64,000 nt of DNA, from positions 1 through 64,000 of the forward strand of contig JAFVUF010000016.1 of the NCBI GenBank assembly GCA_017502875.1, written 5' to 3'. Within the stretch, counting starts at the first letter, position 1. The number at the start of each line of letters is the position of its first letter. Both the position numbers and the translations under genes were made by a program. Under the pieces are notes generated by a model that was not told the DNA's origin, did no database searches, and saw only the letters and a list, made by a program, of their open reading frames with translations. The DNA is from Clostridia bacterium (GTDB taxonomy: Bacteria; Bacillota; Clostridia; Oscillospirales; CAG-272). Shown here piece after piece: positions 50,937 through 59,834 of the stretch.

Positions 50937-51377
50937 ATGAAAAGAAGACTTGCAAGAGAATACGCCTTCAAGCTTATATACGAGCTTGGGGTACAGACCG
51001 AAAAGGATATGGCGTCGCTTATAGCGGATACCGCCGAGGCGCAGGAGTTTGAGCCGGACGACTACATCAGAAAAGCGGTAAGAGGCGTTTCCGAAAAGAA
51101 GGAGGAGCTTGACGCGCTTATCTCCGAGAGCGCAAAAAAATGGAGACTTGAGCGTCTTTCGCTCGCTTCTCTTTCTATAATGAGGCTCGCTACGTACGAG
51201 ATGCTTTATATGGAGGACGTGCCGTTTTGCGTAGCGATAAACGAGGCGGTGGAGCTGGCAAAGAGCTACGACCACGATAAGTCCCCTAAATTCATTAACG
51301 GTATTCTTAACGCCATAGCCGAAAAGAAGGGACTAAAGGCGGCTAAGACAGTTAATAAAGAGGAAAATAACGTATAA
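50937..51377 (+). CDS. nusB: Transcription antitermination protein NusB
   Basis: NusB binds boxA RNA with S10 (NusE) for rRNA antitermination. The sequence MKRRLAREYAFKLIYELG, LIDALIS-like helices, RLSLASLSIMRLATYEMLYMEDVPFCVAINEAVELAKSYDHDKSPKFINGILNAI covers the whole family core, with the conserved NEAVELAK and KFINGIL elements. Length 146, usual. It has AAAGGA upstream and a perfect promoter 59 bases before it. It is followed by a Kae1-like gene after 16 bases where Bacillus has folD, then xseA. Confidence 0.96.
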   Translation: MKRRLAREYAFKLIYELGVQTEKDMASLIADTAEAQEFEPDDYIRKAVRGVSEKKEELDALISESAKKWRLERLSLASLSIMRLATYEMLYMEDVPFCVAINEAVELAKSYDHDKSPKFINGILNAIAEKKGLKAAKTVNKEENNV

Positions 51378-51393
51378 CTTAAAGGACACCGAA

Positions 51394-52353
51394 ATGAAAT
51401 ATTTTCTCGGTATAGATACCTCAAATTACAGAACCAGCGCCGCAATTTGCGATTTTGACGGAAACGTTATAAAGCAGGTAAGGCGTTTGCTTCCCGTAAA
51501 GAAGGGCGAGCTTGGGCTGAGGCAGAGCGAGGCTCTGTTTGAGCATACCAAAGCGCTTCCTTCAGTGATGGAGGAGCTTGGCGGCTTTGAGATAGCGGCG
51601 GTAGGGTATTCCGCAAGACCAAGGGACGTTGAAGGCTCGTATATGCCGTGCTTTCTTGCGGGAGAGTCGGTGGCGAGGTCGATAGCGGCAACGCTCGGAA
51701 TAAAAAGCTTCGACTTTTCACATCAGGCTGGACACGTAAAGGCGGCGGCATATTCATGCAGGGAGCAAAGGCTTTCCACGGGCAGAACGTTTTTCGAGAT
51801 GACGGAGACAGAGGGGGAGTTTATCGCCTTTCATTTAAGCGGCGGAACGACTGAGGCGTTGCTTTACAAAAACGGAGAGCTTACCATTCTCGGTCAGACG
51901 CTGGACTTAAACGCCGGTCAGGCGGTGGACAGGGTGGGAGTAATGCTCGGTCTTCCGTTTCCCGCAGGCGAGGAAATGGAGAAGCTTGCGCTCGGTCAGC
52001 CTTTTACCAAAGGCATAAAAATATCGGTAAAGGGATTTGACTGCAACCTTGCGGGAGTTGAAAATCAAGCGAAAAAGCGCTTTGAAAACGGAGAGACACC
52101 CGAAAAGGTAGCGGCGTTTGCGCTTGATTGCGTTCTTAAAACGGTTGACAAAATGACAGAAAATATCTTAATCGCTTATCCTGGGCTGCCGGTGCTTTAC
52201 GCAGGCGGGGTTACGGCTTGTAAGAGGATAGCGAATGAGCTTACGAAGAAATACGAGTGCGCCTTTGCGTTACCTCAGCTTTCGGGGGATAACGCCGCGG
52301 GAACGGCGCTGCTTTGCAGAAATAAATTTTTATCCGAGCTAAAGCTCAAATAA
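51394..52353 (+). CDS. Kae1/TsaD-like (ASKHA) protein, 'O-sialoglycoprotein endopeptidase' paralog
   Basis: An ASKHA-fold protein distinct from true TsaD. It starts FLGIDTSNYRTSAAICDFDG, the nucleotide phosphate-1 loop, and has FHLSGGTTEALL, GQAVDRVGVMLGLPFPAG and VLYAGGVTACKRI for the later motifs. The metal site is HQAGH (H110, H114), where TsaD has HMEGH. Length 319. This paralog occurs between nusB and xseA in many Clostridia, but its role is unknown; genuine TsaD, needed for t6A of tRNA, should be elsewhere. Its product could be a t6A-related or nucleotide-modifying enzyme; that is inference. Ribosome binding site AAAGGA. Confidence 0.85.
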   Translation: MKYFLGIDTSNYRTSAAICDFDGNVIKQVRRLLPVKKGELGLRQSEALFEHTKALPSVMEELGGFEIAAVGYSARPRDVEGSYMPCFLAGESVARSIAATLGIKSFDFSHQAGHVKAAAYSCREQRLSTGRTFFEMTETEGEFIAFHLSGGTTEALLYKNGELTILGQTLDLNAGQAVDRVGVMLGLPFPAGEEMEKLALGQPFTKGIKISVKGFDCNLAGVENQAKKRFENGETPEKVAAFALDCVLKTVDKMTENILIAYPGLPVLYAGGVTACKRIANELTKKYECAFALPQLSGDNAAGTALLCRNKFLSELKLK

Positions 52354-52376
52354 GTATACGGGAGGCGAGGCGCTGA

Positions 52377-53627
52377 ATGTACGGCTACGAGCAGGAATTT
52401 AGAGAAAACATATACAGCGTTTCGCAGCTGAACGGCTTTGTTAAGGAGCTTATCGAGAGTGTTCCCGTCTTTTCGGGGATAAGAGTCAGGGGCGAGATAT
52501 CCAATTTCGTCCGACACAGAAGCGGACACCTTTATTTTTCGCTCAAGGACGGGGATTCGGTTGTCAAGGCGGTGATGTTCGTCCGTGATGCCAAGGGAGT
52601 GAGATTTCCCATTTCGGACGGAATGAAGGTGGTGGCTAAGGGTCGCCTGACCGTATATCCGCCGTCGGGTGTCTATCAGCTTGTTGTCTCATCGCTTGAG
52701 GCGGACGGAAAGGGCGCGCTTTACGAGGCGTATGAAAAGCTCAAAAGTAAGCTTGAGGCAGAGGGCCTGTTCGATAGCAGCTACAAAAAGCCGATACCTA
52801 AGTATCCAAGGACGGTAGGGGTTATAACCTCGCCTACGGGCGCTGCGGTAAGAGATATAATCAACGTAACGGGCAGACGTTATCCGCTTGCTAAGGTATT
52901 AATTTACCCTGCTCTCGTTCAGGGAGAAGGGGCGGAAGCCTCGCTTATAAGCGGAGTGCGTTATTTTACAAAAACCGATAAGGCGGACGTGGTGATAATA
53001 GGACGCGGAGGCGGCTCGATAGAGGACCTGTGGGCGTTCAACAGCGAGGCGCTCGCCCGTGAGATAGCGGGAAGTCATGTGCCGTTTATCTCGGCGGTTG
53101 GCCACGAGACCGACTTCACCATATGCGATTTCGCTTCATCGCTCAGAGCGCCGACGCCGTCTGGCGCGGCGGAGCTTGCCGTACCGGATATCAAGGCGGT
53201 AAGAGAGAGCTTTATTACCTATCTTTCGGTAATGGAGAGGGATATACGCAGGATAACCGATGGCAAAAGACAGCGGCTTGAATCGCTTGCGGAGCGCAAG
53301 GTTCTTCGCTCGCCCTACGGCTTCATAGATGAAAAGCGGTTGAGGCTGGACAGATACGAGGATAAACTCGTGGGGATTAATAAGATTAAGCTCGGCGCAT
53401 GTCGCTCAAAATACGAGCGATTGGTCTCATCGCTTGAGGCGCTTAGTCCGCTATCCGTGCTTACAAGAGGCTACGGGGCGGTGTATTCGGACAGCGGAGC
53501 TGTTATAACGACGGTTGATAACGTCAAAAAGGGAGACAGACTTACGGTGCGCCTTAAAGACGGTACAGTAACCGCAAACGCGGAAGCGGTAAGGCGTGAA
53601 AATAATAAAAACGGAAAAGAGAACTGA
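52377..53627 (+). CDS. xseA: Exodeoxyribonuclease VII large subunit
   Basis: The catalytic subunit of exonuclease VII, which degrades single-stranded DNA. The N-terminal OB domain runs from SVSQLNGFVKELIESVPVFSGIRVRGEISNF to about 110; the catalytic core includes YPRTVGVITSPTGAAVRDIINV, DVVIIGRGGGSIEDLWAFN, SAVGHETDFTICDF and RAPTPSGAAELAVPD, all standard. A coiled-coil stretch and the C-terminal ALSPLSVLTRGYGAVYSD follow. Length 416, normal for Firmicutes. GGGAGGCGAGG lies just upstream. xseB follows with a one-base gap after the stop, so both subunits should be made together. Confidence 0.97.
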   Translation: MYGYEQEFRENIYSVSQLNGFVKELIESVPVFSGIRVRGEISNFVRHRSGHLYFSLKDGDSVVKAVMFVRDAKGVRFPISDGMKVVAKGRLTVYPPSGVYQLVVSSLEADGKGALYEAYEKLKSKLEAEGLFDSSYKKPIPKYPRTVGVITSPTGAAVRDIINVTGRRYPLAKVLIYPALVQGEGAEASLISGVRYFTKTDKADVVIIGRGGGSIEDLWAFNSEALAREIAGSHVPFISAVGHETDFTICDFASSLRAPTPSGAAELAVPDIKAVRESFITYLSVMERDIRRITDGKRQRLESLAERKVLRSPYGFIDEKRLRLDRYEDKLVGINKIKLGACRSKYERLVSSLEALSPLSVLTRGYGAVYSDSGAVITTVDNVKKGDRLTVRLKDGTVTANAEAVRRENNKNGKEN

Positions 53628-53628
53628 T

Positions 53629-53874
53629 ATGGCAGAGAAGAAAAACAAGGAGATATCCTTTGAGGACGCTACGGCAAGGCTTGAGGAGATAGTCAAGGCT
53701 CTCGAAAGCGGAAACGCTCCGCTTGACGAGTCGCTGAAGCTCTTTGAGGAGGGAATTAAGCTTGTAAGCTCCTGCAAAAAGCAGCTTGATAATGCGGAGC
53801 AGAGAGTGAAGCTACTGATGGAAAACGGAAACGGTGAAGATGATGAAACGGATTTTGTCGGTACTGAACAGTAA
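53629..53874 (+). CDS. xseB: Exodeoxyribonuclease VII small subunit
   Basis: A helical 81-residue subunit that binds XseA. The core is ISFEDATARLEEIVKALESGNAPLDESLKLFEEGIKLVSSCKKQLDNAEQRVKLL, the full family pattern. The start at 53,629 is immediately after the xseA stop; an open frame eleven codons longer lies inside xseA and is not used. The last 35 bases overlap the start of ispA in another frame, indicating translational coupling. Confidence 0.95.
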   Translation: MAEKKNKEISFEDATARLEEIVKALESGNAPLDESLKLFEEGIKLVSSCKKQLDNAEQRVKLLMENGNGEDDETDFVGTEQ

Positions 53875-54685
53875 TTCCGAGCTTGTAAGCGCCGAGCTTG
53901 AAGCTATACTCGGCAGCAAAGACTCTGATTACGCGGTGCTGCTGGACTCAATGCGCTACTCGGCTCTGGGCGGCGGCAAAAGAATACGTCCGACCCTTAC
54001 GCTCGAATTTTCAAGGCTTCACGGGGGAAGCGAAAGGGCGGCGCTTACGCTTGCGGCGGCAGTGGAAATGGTGCACACTTATTCTCTTATCCACGACGAT
54101 CTGCCGTGTATGGATAACGACGACGTAAGGAGAGGCAAGCCCACAAACCATAAGGTTTACGGCGAGGCTACCGCTTTGCTTGCGGGAGACGCGCTTCTGA
54201 CAATGGCGTTCTCCGTTATCTGCCAAAGCGAAGCGCTGAGCGATACGCAGAAGGTAAAGGCTGTAAGACTGCTTTCCGAGTATGCGGGCGCAAACGGAAT
54301 GATAGGCGGTCAGCAGATAGACTTAATAGGTGAGAAAAAAAGGCTTACCGAAAAAGAGCATAAGAAAATGAATACGCTTAAAACGGGAGCGCTTATCAGA
54401 TGCGCCGCGCTTTTCGGCTGTATTGCCGCGGAGGCGGACGAGGCGGCTTTTTCGGCGGCTGAGCGCTACGCCGAGAATATAGGGCTTGCGTTTCAGGTAA
54501 CCGACGACCTTCTCGATATTGGCGAGGAGGACGAAAAGACCACGTATCTTACGTTTATGACGGAGGAACGCGCCCGTAGGTACGCGTCAGAGCTTACAGA
54601 CGGAGCTGTTAATGCTATAAAAGACTATGAGGGCAGCGAAACACTTATCTCGCTCGCTCGTTTTTTGCGGGACAGACAGGTATGA
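53840..54685 (+). CDS. ispA: Geranyl/farnesyl diphosphate synthase
   Basis: A prenyl transferase giving farnesyl diphosphate for undecaprenyl phosphate and quinones. The first aspartate-rich motif is DDLPCMDND, followed by RRGKPTNHKVYGEATALLAGDALL; the second is FQVTDDLLDI. Length about 281 residues. Candidate starts ATG at 53,840 and 53,843 lie inside xseB; I chose the first. Bacillus has dxs next; here the tlyA gene starts within the ispA stop codon instead, so dxs has been lost from this position. Confidence 0.95.
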   Translation: MMKRILSVLNSNSELVSAELEAILGSKDSDYAVLLDSMRYSALGGGKRIRPTLTLEFSRLHGGSERAALTLAAAVEMVHTYSLIHDDLPCMDNDDVRRGKPTNHKVYGEATALLAGDALLTMAFSVICQSEALSDTQKVKAVRLLSEYAGANGMIGGQQIDLIGEKKRLTEKEHKKMNTLKTGALIRCAALFGCIAAEADEAAFSAAERYAENIGLAFQVTDDLLDIGEEDEKTTYLTFMTEERARRYASELTDGAVNAIKDYEGSETLISLARFLRDRQV

Positions 54686-55467
54686 GAGCAGACGTATATC
54701 TTACGGTTAACGGATACTGTGAGAGCAGAAGCCGCGCGCAAGCGAGCATAAACGGCGGCTGTCTGTTCGTCAACGGAAAAAACGTAACGAAATGCTCTTT
54801 TGAAATAGAAGAAAACGATGAGGTTGAGCTTCGTGGAGAGGCAATACCCTTCGTCAGCCGCGGCGGGTTTAAGCTCAGGGGCGCGTTTGAGGCATTCGGG
54901 GTAACGCCGAACGGACTTGTGTGCGCGGATATCGGAGCGTCAACAGGAGGCTTTACCGACCTGCTTCTTAAAAGCGGAGCGAGTAAGGTGTACGCCGTGG
55001 ACTGTGGCAGAGGTCAGCTTCACCCTTCGCTTGCGAGTGATAGCAGAGTGGTGAATATCGAGGGCTTTAACGCAAGAGAGCTTACCGCTGAGACGCTTGG
55101 TGAAAAATGCGATATGGCGGTTATGGACGTAAGCTTTATATCGCAGACACTGCTCCATTCAGCCGTAAAAAGCGTTTTGAAGGACGGCGGCGATTTCATA
55201 GCCCTTATCAAGCCTCAGTTTGAGGTCGGCAGAGAGTATATCGGCAGAGGCGGAATAGTAAAGGATAGGCAGGGGCATATCCTCGCGATAAAAAAAGTAG
55301 CCGAGTCGGCTGAGATTAGCGGCTTTGGCATTATGGGACTTGCCGTATCCCCCATAAGCGGAGGAGACGGAAACCGTGAATATCTGATTTGGCTAAAAAA
55401 AGGCGCCGCCTCGCAGGTAAGCTTAAAAGCGGAGCTTTTGAAAGGGCTTGTAAATGAAAAACAGTAA
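54682..55467 (+). CDS. tlyA: TlyA-family rRNA 2'-O-methyltransferase
   Basis: A two-domain protein: S4 RNA-binding domain (about 1-60: RADVYLTVNGYCESRSRAQASINGGCLFVNGK) and FtsJ-type SAM methyltransferase (about 60-255), with ADIGASTGGFTDLLLKSGASKVYAVDCGRGQL, MDVSFIS and LIKPQFEVGRE. In mycobacteria TlyA methylates C1409 and C1920 of rRNA; older annotations call it hemolysin. Length 261. The ATG overlaps the ispA TGA by four bases. nadK follows after 36 bases, as usual in Clostridia. Confidence 0.94.
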   Translation: MRADVYLTVNGYCESRSRAQASINGGCLFVNGKNVTKCSFEIEENDEVELRGEAIPFVSRGGFKLRGAFEAFGVTPNGLVCADIGASTGGFTDLLLKSGASKVYAVDCGRGQLHPSLASDSRVVNIEGFNARELTAETLGEKCDMAVMDVSFISQTLLHSAVKSVLKDGGDFIALIKPQFEVGREYIGRGGIVKDRQGHILAIKKVAESAEISGFGIMGLAVSPISGGDGNREYLIWLKKGAASQVSLKAELLKGLVNEKQ

Positions 55468-55503
55468 GGATTTTTAACTGTGTAAAGAAAGGAAGCGCGA
55501 TAA

Positions 55504-56271
55504 ATGCAGGAGCTTATCTACATATACGTCGGCAAGAATAAAGACTGCGACGGAGAGTGCGAAAGAGCGCTTATCAAAGAGTGGAGGAGCTGCGGAGGCG
55601 AGGTAACGGACGACGTTCGCAGCGCAAGCGTCATAGCGGCGCTCGGCGGAGACGGAACTATATTAAGAGCATCTCAGCTTGCCGTAAAATACGGTATTCC
55701 CGTAATCGGGATAAATCTCGGCAGAATAGGATATATGGCTGAGCTTGACAAAAGTGAGATACCGCTTATAGCGAAATATTTTAAAAGAGAATACAAGGAA
55801 GAAGCGAGAATGCTGCTGAGGGTGAACGTAGGCAGTCGCTCATACTACGCGCTCAACGACGCCGTTTTTCACGCGAGGAGTAAGCATATGGCGCATTTTA
55901 CGCTTTCCTGTAACGGAAATACGGTTAATGAGTACAGCGGAGACGGCATTATTCTGTCCACTCCCACAGGCTCAACGGCGTATGCTATGTCCGCCGGCGG
56001 CTCGGTAATCGACCCGAGGCTTTCTTGCATAGGCGTAACTCCCATATGTCCTCAATCCCTTGCGGCAAGACCGCTTGTGTTCGCTCCGGACAGTAAGCTG
56101 ACCGTAAGGGCGGACAGCGCGGAGTGTGTGCTTACGGTGGACGGCAAGGACCCTCATTCCTTGAAGGAGGGCGCGATAGTTACGGTTAGTAAAAGCAGAA
56201 AAGCGCTCAGAATGCTCAAGCTTAAAGAGGACGGCTTTTACGAGGTCCTTCGCAATAAAATATTAAACTGA
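55504..56271 (+). CDS. nadK: NAD kinase
   Basis: NadK phosphorylates NAD to NADP. Motifs are GGDGTILRA (about 49-57), NDAVFH (the ND/E motif, about 119) and SGDGIILSTPTGSTAYAMSAGG. Length 255. The start at 55,504 has AAAGGAAG eight bases or more upstream. It lies between tlyA and argR, the usual order in Clostridia. The N-terminal part is slightly shorter than Bacillus PpnKB. Confidence 0.96.
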   Translation: MQELIYIYVGKNKDCDGECERALIKEWRSCGGEVTDDVRSASVIAALGGDGTILRASQLAVKYGIPVIGINLGRIGYMAELDKSEIPLIAKYFKREYKEEARMLLRVNVGSRSYYALNDAVFHARSKHMAHFTLSCNGNTVNEYSGDGIILSTPTGSTAYAMSAGGSVIDPRLSCIGVTPICPQSLAARPLVFAPDSKLTVRADSAECVLTVDGKDPHSLKEGAIVTVSKSRKALRMLKLKEDGFYEVLRNKILN

Positions 56272-56326
56272 AAATAAACGCATCGGGGCGGCGAAATAAC
56301 AGCCTCGGTTTCGAAAGGTAGCAGAC

Positions 56327-56785
56327 GTGAAAACAAAGCAGAACAGACAAGAGCTCATACTTGATATAATAAACAAAAACACGGTTGAGACTCAGGAGCA
56401 GCTTATTGAAAAGCTTGGAGAGGAGGGGTATGCCGTAACTCAGGCGACCATCTCCCGAGACATAAGAGAGCTTCGTTTAACCAAGGTATCATGCGGATTT
56501 GGCGTATATAAATACGTCGTTTCCAATCAGGAGAGTCATTCACATTCGGCAAAGTATCTCAATATTTTAAAGGAGACAGTTACCGCTATTGACCATGCGG
56601 GTAACATAGTCGTGGTAAAGACCTACGCGGGTATGGCTCAGGCGGCGGCAGCGGCTCTTGACAGCATGGGCTGGACGGAAATAATCGGAAGCATAGCGGG
56701 CGACGACACGATAATGCTGGTTGTTCGCTCAGCAGATTCGGCAAGAGCATTTTCTATTGAGCTTTCAGGACTTCTCGGAATATAA
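56327..56785 (+). CDS. argR: Arginine repressor
   Basis: A hexameric regulator that uses arginine as corepressor. The N-terminal winged helix (RQELILDIINKNTVETQEQLIEKLGEEGYAVTQATISRDIRELRLTKV) contains the SRDI recognition pattern; the C-terminal domain has GNIVVVKTYAGMAQAAAAALDSMGW and IAGDDTIMLVVRS, with the arginine-binding GDDT. Length 152. The start codon is GTG, following CGAAAGG. It lies directly before recN, as in Bacillus (ahrC-recN). No arginine genes are in the window, so its targets are elsewhere. Confidence 0.96.
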   Translation: MKTKQNRQELILDIINKNTVETQEQLIEKLGEEGYAVTQATISRDIRELRLTKVSCGFGVYKYVVSNQESHSHSAKYLNILKETVTAIDHAGNIVVVKTYAGMAQAAAAALDSMGWTEIIGSIAGDDTIMLVVRSADSARAFSIELSGLLGI

Positions 56786-56816
56786 ATAAAGAAAGTTTTA
56801 AGGACGGTACAGTTAA

Positions 56817-58520
56817 GTGATAACTGAGCTGCATATTGAAAATATAGCTGTTATAAAAAAGCTTACCGTTGAGTTCAAAAACGGCTTTTCGGTGCTTACG
56901 GGTGAAACGGGAGCGGGCAAATCTATAATAATTGATTCGGTGAATCTGCTTCTTGGAGCAAGGAGCGCCAAGGATTTAATAAGGAACGGAGAAAGCGCGG
57001 CGCTTGTATCGGCATGCTTTTCTGATATTCCGGAGGTAACGCTGAGAGAGCTTGAAGCGCTTGACGTTTTCCCTGAAGACGACGGTAATATTTACGTTCA
57101 AAGGACTCTTAACACAGATGGCAAGGCTCAGGCTAAGATAAACGGCAGAAGCGTTCCGTCGTCGCTGCTGAGAGAGGTCGGACGTTTTCTCATTAACATT
57201 CACGGTCAGCACGACAACCAGCAGCTTCTTTCACAGGAAAAGCACCTGTCATTTCTTGACGCGTGGGCGCATAACGGGGAGCTTTCTGAGGAGTACTTAA
57301 AGTGCTATAACGAGATGGTAAGACTGCGCCGTGAAATAAGGAGCTTAACCAAAAGCGAGCAGGAAACGTCTTTTCTTACGGAGAGCCTGACCTCGAAAAT
57401 CACCGAGATAGAGAACGCGAAGCTCAAAAACGGTGAGGAGGAGGCGCTTTTAGCAAGGCTTGAGAGAATAAAGAATATCGAGAAAATAGCGAGATACAGC
57501 GGAGAAATATGTAAATCGCTTGCCTACGGCGGAGAGGGTTCAGCTTCAGCCTTTGAGCAGATAAACGCGGCAAAGGAGGCGGTGAGTCGTCTCGGTCAGG
57601 CGTTGCCGGACTCCGAAAAGATACTTGAACGGCTTGAATTCTGCGCCTTTGAAATAAAGGATATAGCGGAAAGCGCGGCGGCGCTCACTGAGGGCGATAT
57701 GTCAGACCCCGAGGCTGAGCTTGACCGAATAGAAACCAGACTTGACCTTATCGCAAGGCTCGAAAGAAAGTACGGCGAGACCGTAGCGGACGTGCTTAAA
57801 TATAAAGAGAACGCAGCCCGTCAGCTCTCCGAGCTTAAAAATTCCGATAACAAAATAAAGGAGCTTAAAGGCGAGCTTGCGGCAATGGTGAAAAAGGCAA
57901 CAGCTTGCGCTGAAAGACTTACTAATAAGCGCTCGGAGTACGCAAAGCGTCTTTCGGACGAAATAACGGAGCAGCTTCGTTATCTTGAACTTGAAAAGGC
58001 AAGGTTTGAGGTATCGGTAACACCTCTTGAAAGCGAGGACGGAGTCAAGCGCTTCTCGGCGCAGGGCTGCGATTTTGTGGAATTCCTTATTTCAACTAAT
58101 CCGGGAGAGCCGTGCAAGCCGCTTTCCAAGGTTGCCTCAGGCGGAGAGCTTTCAAGGGTTATGCTGGCGCTTAAAAGCGTGCTGGCGGACAGCGACGGAG
58201 TAAGCACTATAATCTTCGACGAGATAGATACGGGTGTGTCTGGAAAAACCTCGCAGAAGATAGGAATTAAGCTTCTTACACTTGCGAAAAGCTGTCAGGT
58301 GTTCTGCATAACTCATTCGGCGCAGATAGCGGCTATGGGGGACGTTCATTATAAAATCGCAAAGAGCGAGGTAGACGGCAGAAACGAGACCTCGGTAACT
58401 GAGCTTTCGGGAGAGAGCAGGGTTGATGAGATTTCGAGAATAATGGGCGGAATTGAGATAACTGAAACGGTAAGAAATACCGCGAGAGAGATGATAATGT
58501 CGGCAAGCGCTTACAGATAA
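56817..58520 (+). CDS. recN: DNA repair protein RecN
   Basis: An SMC-like ATPase acting at double-strand breaks. The Walker A loop is GETGAGKS (about 29-36), the signature ASGGELSRVMLALKSVL and the Walker B TIIFDEIDTGVSG, followed by ITHSAQIAAMGD. The two coiled-coil arms (about 155-330) flank no hook sequence. Length 567, normal. The start codon is GTG; the ribosome binding site AAGGA lies a little far away (14 bases). It follows argR by 31 bases. The C-terminal EITETVRNTAREMI is also conserved. Confidence 0.96.
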   Translation: MITELHIENIAVIKKLTVEFKNGFSVLTGETGAGKSIIIDSVNLLLGARSAKDLIRNGESAALVSACFSDIPEVTLRELEALDVFPEDDGNIYVQRTLNTDGKAQAKINGRSVPSSLLREVGRFLINIHGQHDNQQLLSQEKHLSFLDAWAHNGELSEEYLKCYNEMVRLRREIRSLTKSEQETSFLTESLTSKITEIENAKLKNGEEEALLARLERIKNIEKIARYSGEICKSLAYGGEGSASAFEQINAAKEAVSRLGQALPDSEKILERLEFCAFEIKDIAESAAALTEGDMSDPEAELDRIETRLDLIARLERKYGETVADVLKYKENAARQLSELKNSDNKIKELKGELAAMVKKATACAERLTNKRSEYAKRLSDEITEQLRYLELEKARFEVSVTPLESEDGVKRFSAQGCDFVEFLISTNPGEPCKPLSKVASGGELSRVMLALKSVLADSDGVSTIIFDEIDTGVSGKTSQKIGIKLLTLAKSCQVFCITHSAQIAAMGDVHYKIAKSEVDGRNETSVTELSGESRVDEISRIMGGIEITETVRNTAREMIMSASAYR

Positions 58521-58580
58521 AAAGCCCGATGGGTGAATAAAAAAGGAAAATAAAAAATATATATAAACGGAGAAAAGAAA

Positions 58581-59807
58581 ATGGGACTTTACAAAGAATT
58601 TCTTGACAGAGGCATGATAGCGCAGGTAACGAATGCCGAGGAGGTCGAAAGACTTCTCGATAACGAGAAGGTAACCTTCTACATCGGCTTTGACCCTACG
58701 GCAGACAGCCTTCACGTAGGCCACTTCCTTCAGATGAAGATAATGGCTCATATGCAGCAGCACGGACATCACCCGATAGCTATCTTCGGAGGCGGAACGG
58801 GTATGATAGGCGATCCATCGGGTAAGAGTGATATGCGTAAAATGCTCACCAAGGAGACCATAGCGCATAACATTGAGTGCTTTAAGAAGCAGATGGCTAA
58901 GTTTATTGACATCACCGACGGCAAGGCGACCTTCGTCAATAACGGCGACTGGCTTCTTAATCTTAACTACGTCGACTTCCTTCGAGACGTAGGCGTTCAC
59001 TTCTCGGTCAACCGTATGCTTTCCGCGGAATGCTATAAGTCCCGCCTTGAAAGAGGGCTCACCTTCCTTGAGCTGAACTATATGCTTATGCAGAGCTACG
59101 ACTTCTACAAGCTCTATAAGGATTACGGCTGTAAGCTTGAGCTTGGCGGAGACGACCAGTGGTCGAATATCATTGGCGGAGTAGAGCTTGTGCGCCGCAA
59201 GGAGGGCGCGGACGTCTACGGACTTACCTTCAACCTCCTCACCAACAGCGAGGGCAAGAAGATGGGCAAGACCGAAAAGGGCGCTGTGTGGCTTGACCCC
59301 GAAAAGACGCCCCCTTACGAGTTCTTCCAGTATTGGAGAAACGTAGGCGACGCGGACGTTATTAAGTGCATGAAGCTTCTTACGTTTATGCCTCTTGAGG
59401 AGATAGCGGAGTATGAGAAGCTTGAGGGCGCTGATATCAATAAGGGCAAGGAAAAGCTCGCGTACGAGCTTACCAAGCTTATTCACGGAGAGGAAGAGGC
59501 TGAAAAGGCGCTTTCTGCCGCCAAGGCGGTATTCGGGGCGGGTAACGCTTCCGAAAATATGCCTACCACAGAGCTAACCGATGACCTCTTTACCGACGGA
59601 AGCGTAGGAATTATCGACATGATGGTAGTAAGTAAGCTCGCTCCCTCTAAGGGTGAGGCTCGCCGTCTTATCCAACAGGGCGGAATAAGCATAGACGACG
59701 AAAAGGTAACCGATTTCGCATATGCCGTTACAAAGGACAGAATTGAAAGCGGAGTAGTCGTCAAGAAGGGTAAAAAGGTATTCCACAGATTTATTCTTGC
59801 AAAATAA
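58581..59807 (+). CDS. tyrS: Tyrosyl-tRNA synthetase
   Basis: A class I synthetase. The HIGH-like motif is HVGH in [14 protein letters not shown], the tyrosine pocket reads [14 protein letters not shown] and the KMSKS loop is KKMGKT in [11 protein letters not shown], as in the TyrRS family. The S4 domain is at the C-terminus ([20 protein letters not shown]). Length 408. GGAG lies nine bases upstream. There is no T-box: only 60 bases separate it from recN. This contrasts with Bacillus tyrS, which is T-box controlled. Confidence 0.97.
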   Translation: MGLYKEFLDRGMIAQVTNAEEVERLLDNEKVTFYIGFDPTADSLHVGHFLQMKIMAHMQQHGHHPIAIFGGGTGMIGDPSGKSDMRKMLTKETIAHNIECFKKQMAKFIDITDGKATFVNNGDWLLNLNYVDFLRDVGVHFSVNRMLSAECYKSRLERGLTFLELNYMLMQSYDFYKLYKDYGCKLELGGDDQWSNIIGGVELVRRKEGADVYGLTFNLLTNSEGKKMGKTEKGAVWLDPEKTPPYEFFQYWRNVGDADVIKCMKLLTFMPLEEIAEYEKLEGADINKGKEKLAYELTKLIHGEEEAEKALSAAKAVFGAGNASENMPTTELTDDLFTDGSVGIIDMMVVSKLAPSKGEARRLIQQGGISIDDEKVTDFAYAVTKDRIESGVVVKKGKKVFHRFILAK

Positions 59808-59834
59808 TAATAAGGACAGAATTGAGCGCTTAAA

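Noticed and set aside
58521..58580. T-box riboswitch before tyrS
   Set aside because: Only 60 bases separate recN from tyrS, with no specifier-stem or T-box sequence.
58152..59486. 444-codon minus-strand open frame
   Set aside because: Antisense to recN and tyrS, both of which have complete motifs; no ribosome binding site and no recognisable fold.
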